Source: Semisulcospira habei
Taxonomy: Eukaryota > Mollusca > Gastropoda > Semisulcospiridae
Length of the DNA: 64,000 nucleotides
Reading direction: 5' to 3'
Assembly: GCA_036245525.1 (NCBI GenBank)
Contig: BTPG01000004.1
Location: 207,952,899-208,016,898 of the forward strand
This document shows, piece by piece, positions 31,722 through 41,675 of this stretch (within the stretch, counting starts at the first letter, position 1; every line of letters starts with the position of its first letter). The notes beneath the pieces are model-generated. The model was not told where the DNA came from, did not search any database, and worked only from the letters and a program-made list of their open reading frames with translations. Made by a program: the position numbers and the translations under genes.

Positions 31722-34219
31722 TGGCCGGCAAGATGGCGGGCCTGGCTGTGGCACTTTCCGTGGATATTCGCTCGGCAGAAATGACTCGAATGTTCGTGAA
31801 CTCGGTTAGTGTGGCCCCAGGGGGTGGCCACGCTCAGTCACCTTTCACATTTCCTTTGTGTTACAGTCTACAGGTGAAGACCTGCGTGAAGTGTGGGGCT
31901 TTCCAGTGGCCAAGCGACACCCATGCTGTATGCCTACCCTGTTCCAGCTGTGCCTCCGAGCAGACTTGACACGTGCGCCGCCTGGGTGGAGAAAAATGGT
32001 CGCAGCTGTGGGAATTTTACCGGCGCGAACGACCTGCAGCTTCCCAGGTCTACACTCCTATACCTGCTCCCCCTCCAACGGCAAGGGATGGTCAAGCGCG
32101 CATGCTCGGACGTTGGGGAGTTAACTTCTCGTCGGGCCTGTGTACTACCTTCAGGTCCCCAGGACCATGCCCTCCTCTGATCCAGTCATGCCCTCTCGGA
32201 CCTGTCCCGCCCGCTCCACAGAGTGCGGCCGGCAGCGGCCTCAGTCGCCCCGCTACGCGGTTGAACTTTCTTCGGGCCCTGACGCGTCCTCCATGGACGA
32301 GCGCGGCTGGCAGTGGCTTCGGTCTCCCCACAATGCGGTTAATGACAGACCTCCTAGCCCGGATGACACCACCGTCACTTTGTCCGCCCGCTCCACAGCA
32401 GAGCGCGGCCGGCAGCGGCTTCGGTCGCCCCGCAACGCGGTGAACGACAGACCTCCTAGCTTGGATGACACCACTGGCACTTTGTCCGCCTGCTCCACAG
32501 CGGAGCGTGGCCGGCAGCGGCTTCGGTCTCTATGCAACGCGGTGAATAACAGCGCCCCCAGTCATCATGTCGCCTCCAAGGCCGTGCGTCCTCGGCAGCA
32601 GCGGCGCTCTCCCCTTTCGGAGGCTCCCTGCCACACAGAAACCCCCCACCATCTGGAACCACGAGACCGGGAGGTGAGACGCAGCAGGAAGCACAGTTCC
32701 CGATCCCACACATCTTCGGGCTCTCGCTCTGCTAGTACTGCCGCCCAGAGGAAACGGACGGCTTCTCGCTCCCCCCCCCCCCCCTCCCCCGGCGTGCTTC
32801 CCCGTACAAGCGTCAACGCTCATTGACGGCAGAGCGGGAACGTTCCCAGGACTCCTCCCCTTACACAGACGCATGCACTAGGACCCGGCGGGCAGGTCCA
32901 CGCGGACGCAGTCGTTCCCCCAGTAGCTGTCTGTTCTCTCACCTCCGCGATCATTCAGGCCGCCGAAGCCTGAGGGACCGTTCTCCTATAGTTCACAGCC
33001 CTCCCCCCCCCCCCCCCCCCCCACCTCATTGGAGCAGCACTCAGGTGAGCCACCCCTATTCCCACTCAAACGCCGAGCGTCGGCGGCGTGCTTCAAGGGA
33101 TGTCCCCGCCTCCCAAGCCTGCTCCCGTGACGTGCGCATGCAACCCTACGGCAGTACCTATTCCTTGGTCGAGACGCGGCTTTCCTCCTGGCGGTCAGCA
33201 TCTCTCGATGATGAGGCCCCCGAGTCTACTGCCAGAGGATTCGGTCTCGGCCCTACTCTTGGATGATCATCGGTCCGCGACCCCAGACTCTCGGCCTTCC
33301 GGCAGCTCCTCAACCCCGGCTGCCTTCGTAGCCCCGAGCATGGAGACTCTGCGGTCCTTAGATGAAGCTGCGCGGCTGATTTCGTCCATTCTTCCCCTGG
33401 ACGCCTACCCACCGTCTCCCCCTCTCAAGAGGAAAGCCTCCGCGTTTGAGGATGCCCCAGGCAAGCCAAGAGGTTCAAGTCCCTCCCCCAGCCCCCAGGG
33501 TTCCGAGATCTCGTGGAGGCCTTTTTGGCGCACCTACAGCAGGGCTATTTCGGAAACTCCAGCTTCTTCGCGGACTCCAAGTGGCCGGACATTCCCAGGC
33601 CTTCGCTTGCCCTCTTCCAGCGGTGGATGTCGCGGCGGAACTATAGGCGGGCGGCCGCAGATCCCTGCAGCTCTGGATGCCGCGAGGAATGGACAAGACA
33701 GCCATCCTCGTCCGCAACTTCTCATGCTGGCTTCTTGGACCTGGCGACGCAGGCCGTGGTAATACGAGTAGAAAATGCTGCTTTTGGGAGACATCCTCGC
33801 TTTGGCAGTGGCCGCCAACCGGGCTGCGTAATACCTCAGTGAACGCCATGGCCGCCACGGCTAATTGCGACCTGATGCACCGAGACGTCGTCCTTTGCGG
33901 TTGTTCCGACCTTAACGCTTCGGCAAAGATTCAGCTCGGCCAAGCTCTGCTCGGAGGTACGTGGCTCTTTGGACCCACCTGGCAGTCGGTCAAGGACACG
34001 TCCAAAGACATCTGGCCCACCTGCGCCGCTCCCGCCCGCTTTCAGGCTGCCCACAAGGTCATGGGTCGCGCCCTGCGGCCCACTAGACCCACCACTCGCC
34101 CCTGCTCCAGGGGCGCCCGCTTCTCCACTCGTACCCTAGCTGCCGGCCACTCCCTCCCAGCCCCGACTCCCTCCTGGCCCAAGCCCACCCGGAGGACCGG
34201 TCGCGGGAGGGCCTGCTGA
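31722..34219 (+). pseudogene. DIRS C gag, frame-broken
   Basis: The N-terminal module CVKCGAFQWPSDTHAVCLPC plus SSCASEQT lies at about 31887-31970, then, after a stop, CAAWVEKNGRSC. Residues from 32210 to 32550 form three tandem units of about 120 bp (SPRNAVNDRPPSLDDTTGTL and variants). A Ser/Arg-rich segment and the later gag block PPSPPLKRKASAFEDAP (33410-33470) and CDLMHRDVVLCG (33860-33900) follow. At least four frameshifts are needed to read across, several at poly-C tracts (32770, 33005). Confidence 0.75.
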
Positions 34220-34282
34220 CTCCCCCCTGCGCCTGAACCCACCGCTCTCTGCAGGGTCTCCAGTCGGTGGGAGAGGCTAGCT

Positions 34283-35879
34283 TTGCATGACGCGTGGCGC
34301 TCACTGCTGCTGGACGAACCTTGGGTCCTCTCAGACTCTACCATCTCAGAGGGCCTCCTAATCTCATTTCGGTCCCCTCCTCTTCTGTGGCGCTCCCCTC
34401 TCTGGACCAGAGTCCAGATCAACCGGCTCAAAGCGGACTCTCTTCACGGCGAGGTCGCCGCTCTGCTTCAGAAGTCCGCCACTGAGGTGGTCTCTCGACA
34501 CGACTCCCCGGCATTCTACAACCGTCTCTTCATTGTCCCCAAGTCCGGCGGCAAGTGGCGTCCCATCATAGACCTCTTGGCGCTCAACAGATACATCTCC
34601 GCTCCGTACTTCTGGATGGAGACGGCCAGAGCCCTGAGGGCGTCGGATCCAACCACTGGACTTTGCAGCGAGTCTTGACCTGGCGGACACGTGCTTGCAC
34701 GCTCCCATGCACCCGGCCTCCCGACGGTATCGGCGTTTCGCGTTCCGCGAAGTGGTGCATCAGTTCTGGGCGCTCCCCTTCGACCTCAACCTCAGCCCTT
34801 GGGTTTTCACCAGGATCATTGATGCGGTCGTTGCCAGGTTCCGACAGTCGTCCTCAAGTCCGACTTCCAACTACCTGGACGATCTGCTTCTCCGGAATCA
34901 GGTTGCCGCCGCTCTGGAAAGGGACAGGGACTTGCTACTCACCCTCCTCCGCCAGCTCAGTTTCCTGGTCAACATGGGCAAGTCAGACGGCATGGAATTC
35001 CTGACCGACCTCAACAGAGTACAGCTCCCCAAGGCGCGGATTCAGAAGCTGACAGCACTGGCGCTCCAAGTCTCGCGTGCGGAGGCGGTTCCGGAAAGGG
35101 TATGGCTCCAACTCTTAGGACTCTTCAGCACGGCAGGCTCTACTCCAGGCCGGTCCAGTTGCATCTGCTCCTCCACAGGCGCCCGTCCTCTGGCGATCTA
35201 GGGTCGGGTCCCGATCCCGATCCCATTGTCTCCGTTGGTCAGGCCTCACCTCCAGCGTTGGACGGATCCTTCCTGGCTTGCGTCGGGAGTTCCCCTCGTC
35301 TCCCCCTCGCCTCGACTCTCCATCTGCACAGATGCGAGCCTAACCGGCTGGGGAGCACACCTGCTGCCTTAGTTCGTCACAGCCTCGGGCAGTTGACCAC
35401 AAGATCACATCGGCAGACACATCAACTGGCTGGAGTTGAATGCCGTGTAGCTTGCCCTTGTCACCTGGGAGACTCGTCTCTGTCACCAAGCTGTCCTGGT
35501 TCTATCCGACAACGCCACAGTTGTCGCCTACATCCAGAACCAAGGCGGGATGCGATCGCCCTCTCTCTGCATTCTCCTGTGGTGCAGGGATCGCGGCATC
35601 GCTCTTCGAGCGCGACACATCCCCAGCCACCTAAACGTCCTCGCGGACTCCCTCTCACGGCGGGGCCAGCTTCTCCACACAGAGTGGTCGCTCCATCCTA
35701 ACATCTTCCGGGTCATCTGCACCCGCTGGGAGACGCTGATGATCGACCTCTTCGCCACACGGTGGAACAAGCAGCTCCCCCTTTTTGTCTCACCCATTCC
35801 GGATCCCCTGGCCTGGGCAGTAGACGCTCTCTCCATCGCTTGGGAGGGCCTCCTGGCATACGCGTACCCGCCGTCCATC
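34283..35879 (+). pseudogene. DIRS C RT and RNase H, frame-broken
   Basis: RT: FYNRLFIVPKSGGKWRPIID (34515-34570), then FREVVHQFWALPFDLNLSPW and the catalytic NYLDDLLLRNQ (34870-34900, Asp-Asp intact). A deletion after VNMGKSDG removes part of the palm. RNase H is recognised around 35320-35660 (DASL-type start; SHLNVLADSLSR near its end). The last block, MIDLFATRWNKQLPLFVSPI followed by PDPLAWAVDALSIAWEGLLA, is the region between RNase H and recombinase and is broken at 35879 by the RTE insertion. Confidence 0.8.
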
Positions 35880-38598
35880 TTACTTACTTACGCCTGTCAC
35901 CCCTACCCGGGTATAGGCCGTCGACGAGAGACCTCCAGCAACTCCTGTCCTGTGCTTCTCCTTCGATTCTACTCCAGGTGGTTCCCAGTCTCTTGATGTC
36001 TGCTTGGAGGTCTCGGCGCCAGGAGTTTCTCGGCCTACCTCTTTTCCTCTTTCCCTGGGGGTTCCATGACAATGCCTGCCTAGTGATACTGGAAGCTGGC
36101 TTTCTCAGGCTGTGACCGATCCATCCCCATCTTCTTCGCCCAATTTCATTCTCTGCTGTTATCTGCTCTGTTCTGTCCCAGAGTCTGACGTTGCTGATCT
36201 TCTCTGGCCAGTGGATTTTCAAAATTCTTCTAAGGCAACTGTTCATGAAAGTCTGTACTCTGTTGACTGTGGTTTTTGTCAATCTCCAAGTCTCTGCTCC
36301 ATATAGGAGAACTGCTTTTACATTGGAGTTGAAATCCGGACTTTGGTGTGTTGTGACAGCTCTCTGGAACTCCACACTTTTTTTAACTGGAGAAAGCCTG
36401 CTCTGGCTTTACCGATTCGTGCTCTGACATCTGCATCAGTGCCGCCTTTTTTGTCTATGATGCTCCCGAGATAGGTGAAGGACTCCACCTCCTCCAACGG
36501 GGTGCCAGCAAGCAAGATTGGTTCTTCCCTGGTTGTGTTCAGCCTCATTGTCTTTGTTTTCTGTTTGTGAATGGTGAGGCCCACTTGGGACGAGATGTCA
36601 GCAAGCCTCGTGGTCTTGTCCTGCATTTCTTGACGAGTGTGGGACAGTAATGCCAAGTCGTCTGCAAATCGAGGTCGTCAAGCTGTGTCCACAGTGACCA
36701 CTGTATTCCACTTCGTCTGTGCTCTGTGGTCATCTTCATGACCCAGTCTATGGCCAGTAGGAAGAGGAACGGAGACAGCAGACACCCCTGCCTGACACCA
36801 GTTCTGACCTGGAGCTCCCTGGTGAACTGCCCTTCGTGGATCACGCGACATGTCATGCCATCGTAGCTGCTCTTGATCAGGCGGACGAGCTTTGCGGGTA
36901 CACCGTAGTGTCGTAGGAGTTTCCACAGAGTCTCTCGGTCCACGCTGTCAAATGCTTTCTCATAATCCACAAAGTTGACGTACAGCGGGGAGCTCCACTC
37001 CAGAGACTGTTCCACGATGATGCGGAGAGTGGCGATCTGGTCTGTACATGATCGGTTCTTCCTGAATCCTGCTTGCTGGTCTCTCAGCTGGGGGTCAACG
37101 GAGCTCTTCATTCTCTCTAGGATGATCCTGTTGAAGACCTTTCCTGGTACTGACAGCAAGGTGATTCCTCTGTAGTTGGAACACTTGCTGAGGTCGCCTT
37201 TCTTGGGAAGCTTGATTAGGTACCCCTCCTTCCAGTCAGCTGGCATCACCTCCTCTTCCCAGATCTTTCCAAACAGTGGGTACAGCATCTCCACTGTTGT
37301 CTCTAGGTCTGCTTTCAGAGACTCTGCTGGGATGCCATCTGGTCCTGCTGCTTTGCCATTCTTCAAAAATGCCACTGCTCTTCTGATCTCTTCCCGGCTG
37401 GGTCTGTCACAGCTGATGGGTAGGTCGGTCTCTGCCGGCTGGATGTCGGGGGGGGTCGGGTGGGCTAGGTCTGTTCAGTAACTCTTCAAAATACTCGGCC
37501 CATCTGTCGAGTTGGTCTGCTCTGTCTGCAATAGGCTTGCCTTCTTTGTCTTTTACTGGTCTTTCTGTATGGCCATACTTACCCGACAATCTTCTGGTAA
37601 TGTCGTAGAGCCGTTTCATGTTGCCGCTGCCTGCTGCCTTTTCTGCCTCTGCTGCCAGGCTGTCTGTGTAGGCCCTCTTGTCTGCCCTGATACTCCTCTT
37701 CACCTCGCGGTTGGCTTCCGAGTATTCCTCCTGTGCCCTTACTTTGGCTGCTCTCGTGCGACTGTTGTTGACCGCTGCTTTCTTCTGCTTCCTCGCTTCT
37801 ATCTTCTTCAAGGTCTGTGCCGACAGCCAGTCCTTGTGGTGGTGTTTCCTGAGCCCTACAGTGTCTTTGCAGGTTGAGTTCAGCGCCTCTCTAACTGCCT
37901 TCCACTGCTGCTCTGTGGTGACCGCCTCCTCTTCATTTACTAGCTCCTGTAGCGCTTGAAACCGGTTGGACAGCACCAGTTTGAACTCTTCTCTCACTCC
38001 AGTCTCTCTCAGGAGGCCTACATTATAGCGCTGTCTTCTTGTTGTCTCTGTGCGGCTTTTCTTTAGCTTGAGCTTCATTCTTAAGGTAAGCAGATGGTGG
38101 TCTGAGGCGACATCTGCTCCCCTCCTCACTCGAACATCTTGAAGGGATCTTCTAAATTTCTTGTTAATGCAGATATGGTCTATTTGGTTCTCTGTTGTAT
38201 GGTCAGGTGAGACCCAAGTTGCTTTGTGTATTCTTCTGTGTGGGAAGATGCTGCCTCCAATGACAAGTCGGTTTAGAGCACAAAAGTCTACAAACCTCTC
38301 CCCGTTCTCACTCATCTCTGAGCCTAGTCCCTGTCTCCCCATCACCTCTTCATATCCGGTGTTGTCCTCCCCTATTTTGGCATTAAAATCGCCCATGACG
38401 ATGGTGATGTCTCGCTCCGCACATTTGTCCACGGCACTCTGGAGTCGGTCGTAGAACTCTTGTTTCTCTTCCTCGTCACTGTCATTGGTGGGCGCATAAC
38501 ACTGGATGACGTTCAGCTTGAGCTTTTTCTTGGTTCTAAAGGCTGCTGTGATAATTCTTGGCCCAAGAGGTTCCCAGCCCATCAGCGCTCTCTGCGCC
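35880..38598 (-). mobile_element. LINE-B copy 2, 5'-truncated RTE with target-site duplication
   Basis: Flanked by a perfect 14 bp duplication ACCCGCCGTCCATC (35866-35879 and 38599-38612). On the minus strand it begins inside the endonuclease (AQRALMGWEPLGPR, equal to 16130 of copy 1) and ends in a tandem TAAG tail at 35880-35890. It is very similar to copy 1 and inserted into DIRS C. The 5' truncation is the usual result of incomplete reverse transcription. Confidence 0.95.
35884..38585 (-). pseudogene. LINE-B copy 2 endonuclease-RT, frameshifted in the catalytic box
   Basis: The endonuclease part (38585-37430) is open and includes MGDFNAKIGEDNTGYE and VASDHHLLT; it continues past the copy 1 break with DHICINKKFRRSLQDV. 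The apparent Met 50 codons upstream (38756) is in DIRS DNA and is not a real start. A frameshift lies near 37430. The RT runs 37375-36545, but one T is missing from a T4 run near 36666, right at the LDFADD box, and another from a T4 run near 36333. The product would lose RT activity. Confidence 0.9.
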
Positions 38599-39210
38599 AC
38601 CCGCCGTCCATCCTGGTACCCAAAGTCCTCCAGAAGCTCCGGGGCCTCAACGCAGTTCTTCTGTTGGTGGTGCTGTTCAGCTGGACCAAAAGTTGGACCA
38701 CCGACCCCCTGAACAGATGCCCCCTTGCGCCTCCCCACCCCCCACACGATGCTCAAGCAGCCCCGGCAGAGTCTTTACCACCTGTGCCCGGAGAGTTTGC
38801 TCCTTCAAGCTTGGAATTTGTGTGGCAGACCCTCGCCGCAAGAGACTTCTCGAGTGCAGAGGTGGCAGCTATCTCAGCAGCCCGCTGAGCTTCCACCCAG
38901 AACGTTTACGAGGGCAAATGGAGAGTCCTGTAGTCCTGGTGCGCAGCCCAGCAGCTCTCCCCCACGGAACTGACTATGCCCTAACTGGCCGAGTTCCTTC
39001 TGTGGCTCTTCATCCAACAGAACCTCGCCCCCATCACCATCAGGGGGTATTTGGCCATGATTGCAGACACTTACCGCCACTTGGGCCGGCCGGACCCAGG
39101 GGACTACAAGGGACCTTTCTGAACTGATAGAGCACCTAGAGCTTCAGCAGCCGGTCTCGCGCTCGCTGGTCCCGCGCTGGGACTTGGCATGGGTACTGAT
39201 GTGGCTCAAC
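38599..39210 (+). pseudogene. DIRS C recombinase N-terminal part, truncated
   Basis: Continues DIRS C after the RTE: KVLQKLRGLNAVLLLVVLFS, then ARDFSSAEVAAISAAR and, in a new frame, NLAPITIRGYLAMIADTYRH with HLGRPDPGDYKG and RWDLAWVLMWLNS. This is the N-terminal, core-binding part of the tyrosine recombinase. It stops at 39210 where an RTE tail begins, so neither catalytic Arg, the His nor the Tyr is present. Confidence 0.8.
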
Positions 39211-39387
39211 TCTTACTTACTTACTTACGCCTGTCACCCCTCCCAGGGAATAGGCCGTCGATGAGAGACCTCCAGCGACTCCTCTCCTGTGCTTCTCCTT
39301 CGATTTTACTCCAGGTGGTTCCCAGTCTCTTGATGTCTGCTTGGAGGTCTCGACGCCAGGTGTTTTTGGCCTGTCTCTTTTCCTCTT
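39211..39387 (-). mobile_element. LINE-B 3' stub (about 177 bp)
   Basis: The minus-strand end of the RTE: the TAAG tail at 39213-39228, then the RT C-terminus down to RKRGR-type codons. Homology to copy 2 stops at 39387. CTCTT occurs at both junctions (39210-39214 and 39383-39387), a possible very short target duplication or microhomology. It lies between recombinase and right terminus of DIRS C. Confidence 0.8.
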
Positions 39388-39748
39388 AAGGCAAAAGACT
39401 GGCGGGAGACTCCCGATCACGTGACCAGATAGGGAGGGAAGGTAGGCCACTCAGGGTTTCTTGGTAATGACTCCCTGGTTGTGTAGTGTACACAACGGAT
39501 GCTTAGGCTGAAATCGGTATGCTAAGTGTACCTTCCTATTAGTCATGCCATCAATAAGTATTTTTCGAAAAAATACATTTTAGAGAAAAATACATATCTT
39601 CACACAACCAAGGGCTTTCTATTCCTGAATTGCAATGCAGTCTTCTGAGGATGACTCTCAATCTGGGAATTTTGACCATAGGGCACAATGCTGCAATGGA
39701 GTATAAAAAACCTGGTAATGCCACAGTCAAGCACATGGCCAGACTCAC

Positions 39749-39978
39749 CTTTGTTCAAAGACTGTGGGCAGATCCCAGCAGTTCTTGACGGAGGCAATCT
39801 TGGAGGTCAGATCCTGTGTGGCAGGGGAGGTGGGTGAGATGATGGAGGGCAGGGTTGTCGTGTTGGGGGCTGTTTCAGTGCGTTCATCTCGCACCTCCAC
39901 AGGGCTGTGGCTGCTGCCAGGGCCATCCATGGTCTCCAGACTGCTGTCAAAGCCAAAGTCTAGCTGCATGTCTGCTCC
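39749..39978 (-). CDS. Host gene exon c (76 codons plus 2 nt)
   Basis: Acceptor TACAG before 39978 and a strong GTGAGT donor at 39748. It reads GADMQLDFGFDSSLETMDGP, then a Ser/Thr/Pro-rich stretch, and ends in SKIASVKNCWDLPTVFEQ. The exon starts in phase 0 and ends after two bases of a codon; exon d supplies the third base, so the phases agree. The SVKNCWDLP segment is the least low-complexity part and the best bait for a homology search. Confidence 0.75.
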
Positions 39979-40049
39979 CTGTACACAAACAAAATCATAT
40001 CTTGTAAGGAAGCAAGTCATATCTTTGTACCAAACTGGGACCCGACGTC

Positions 40050-40318
40050 AAAACTATTATTTGCGATAGCATGTAACCTATTCATTGTCCCTCAATGACC
40101 AGAGCAGAGTCAACCAGAGTTTGCATGTCCATCCATCTGATCTGCATTGTGAACTTAAACATTTGCATTTTCTTTGACAATGTTCAAGCCACATGTTTAA
40201 TACTTCACCCAAAGATAGTTAGTGGTGAGATTATTCAAAACTTAGTGATTTGACTGATCTCTGTTCTAGTCATTGAGGGACAATGAATTGGTTACATGCT
40301 ATAGCAAATAATAGTTTT
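40050..40318. mobile_element. Palindromic-ended MITE (50 bp inverted ends)
   Basis: The ends AAAACTATTATTTGCGATAG and ATAGCAAATAATAGTTTT are inverted copies extending about 50 bp each (to CCTCAATGAC), with only a few mismatches. The 170 bp between has no ORF. The family and target duplication are not identified. It lies in the host intron between exons b and c. Confidence 0.75.
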
Positions 40319-40373
40319 GGGTGCCAAGCTATAATGAACTATCATGCTTGATCCATGTCTTGCTGTGGTGTGT
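40319..40373. mobile_element. Partial hairpin MITE
   Basis: GTGCCAAGCTATAATGAACT, then ATCATGCTTGATCC and the end GTCGGGGCTGAATGA match the right half of the TTAA hairpin family. The SINE-like copy S2 is inserted in its terminal bases; beyond S2 the end continues to GTTAA at 40781-40785. Confidence 0.7.
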
Positions 40374-40386
40374 CGGGGCTGAATGA

Positions 40387-40767
40387 TTGATCGATTGTAC
40401 ATTGCTTAACGTCCCGACAGCAACAAGGCTTTCTCAGGACGTGCCTGCACTGCTTGTGAAAAAAACTAAACAGAACATTGAATGTATGTCGCTAGCCGGT
40501 CAAATACGTTAAATAAACCTAACACATGGGGCCTAAATAAAGCTAAGACCATTTAGCAACACACATCCAATATCAAGAGCCACAGGCAGTGCAGACAGTA
40601 GGGAGAGTTTTAAAAAGGCAAATACAGGTGAATGGACAAAGGGTAGACAGAAACACATGCCCCAGAATAGAGAGAAAAACCCACCATGCGGGGCTGACCA
40701 GGGTGACCCTGGGAACTAAAAAATACCTAACCCCACCCAAGTCCCCCAGGGCAGACCCGGGTGGGGG
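40387..40767 (-). mobile_element. SINE-like retroposon, copy S2
   Basis: A 381 bp insertion with a perfect 13 bp duplication CGGGGCTGAATGA (40374-40386 and 40768-40780). It has the same 5' end and the same ATCA-type tail (with one variant, ATCGATC) as S1 and S3. The target is the end of a hairpin MITE. Confidence 0.87.
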
Positions 40768-40825
40768 CGGGGCTGAATGAGTTAACCAAAACATAAAACA
40801 GAAATAAAGTCACAGCAATTCACAC

Positions 40826-40996
40826 CTTTCCAAAGATGGGGTCCTTGAAGCTGGGTGGCATCTGGATAGGTTCTGGTTTGGCAGGCAGATCATGAATAGA
40901 GGGTTTGTTTTTGCTGGAATCGGGCTTCTGAATGACCTTTATGTTAGCACTGGCCTCAGCTGTCTTGCCCACAGGCTTGTCACCTCGACTCACCTG
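40826..40996 (-). CDS. Host gene exon b (57 codons)
   Basis: The acceptor follows a pyrimidine tract (the A10 run at 41001-41010 on the plus strand). Two adjacent AGs are possible (exon start 40996 or 40993), both in phase. The donor is GTGTGA from 40825. The peptide is Lys/Pro/Ser-rich and includes KPEPIQMPPSFKDPIFGK. Phase 0 at both ends joins it to exons a and c. The text recalls the PRRC2/BAT2 class of low-complexity RNA-granule proteins, but this is a weak impression. Confidence 0.7.
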
Positions 40997-41030
40997 CTGG
41001 AAAAAAAAAACGCAGCTGATCATACCTCAT

Positions 41031-41218
41031 TTAACACATTCTACCCCCATGACTACTGAAATCCCCAAACGTTGAAGTTTCCCTCTGAAGGGCTGCATTA
41101 CAATTCTAAAGAGAGATCGAGCATAATTCAAGCGTGTGCCAAGCTATTCTGGCCCCCCTCTTGAACTATCATACTCGTCCCATGTCTTGCTGTGATGAGT
41201 CGGGGCTGAACACGTTAA
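41031..41218. mobile_element. TTAA-flanked hairpin MITE, copy 3
   Basis: TTAA at 41031-41034 and 41215-41218; ends CACATTCTACCCC and GGGGCTGAACACG. The left hairpin arm is mostly deleted (only AATTCAAGCG then GTGCCAAGCTATTCTGGC remain). It shares its right TTAA with copy 4. Confidence 0.78.
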
Positions 41219-41415
41219 ACATGAGTCCTGATGTAGAAATTCCCAAATCTACAGGCTGCTTTCTAATGTTCACATTACAATTCAGGAGAAAAATCAATTA
41301 TGATAGTTCAAATGTGATGCCAGATTAGCTTGGCGCCCCAAGGCAACAGGCTATTCTGGCAACACCTTTGAACTATCATGGTCAATCCACATCGTCTTGC
41401 AGTTTATCAGGTTAA
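41215..41415. mobile_element. TTAA-flanked hairpin MITE, copy 4
   Basis: TTAA at 41215-41218 and 41412-41415. The arms ATGCCAGATTAGCTTGGCGC and AACAGGCTATTCTGGCAACA pair imperfectly; the outer arms ATGATAGTTCAAA and TTTGAACTATCAT pair perfectly. It is placed head to tail with copy 3. Confidence 0.78.
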
Positions 41416-41675
41416 ATGTTTCACTCTCTTGTAAACTAAATGCAGCCACTGCTAGTGTAAACAATGCCGGTGTCTCTATAGGAATAACACCAGGCCAAAG
41501 CAAACCTTAGTGGCACCTAGAGCAAAACCCTTATACTTATAGCTAACATGCACAATAATTACACGATTCTGATGTTCTTAGGTAGAGATCGGCTACTTTT
41601 GTCTTCACATGTTAGCCAAATACTCATCTGACAAATGACTGAAAACAATGTTTATAATAGTTAATACTAAGTGAT
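41416..41675. other. Host intron, no recognised feature
   Basis: AT-rich non-coding sequence between the hairpin MITE pair and LINE-A copy 3; nothing recognised. Confidence 0.5.

Larger units (their letters stand above)
31343..39590 (+). mobile_element. DIRS C, DIRS-type retrotransposon interrupted by RTE insertions
   Basis: Left terminus 31343-31560 and right terminus 39388-39590 are inverted copies (ACTCAGGGTTTCTTGG, GACTGGCGGGAGACTCCCGAT). Gag, RT, RNase H and the start of the recombinase run left to right. The RTE copy at 35880-38598 is nested between RNase H and recombinase, and an RTE stub at 39211-39387 replaces the catalytic half of the recombinase and the internal complementary region. 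All frames are broken many times, so the element is defective. Confidence 0.85.

Noticed and set aside
38599..38756. N-terminal 50 codons of the ORF starting at 38756, apparently fused to the RTE endonuclease
   Set aside because: These codons are antisense DIRS DNA beyond the 14 bp target duplication, so the fusion is an artefact of the insertion.
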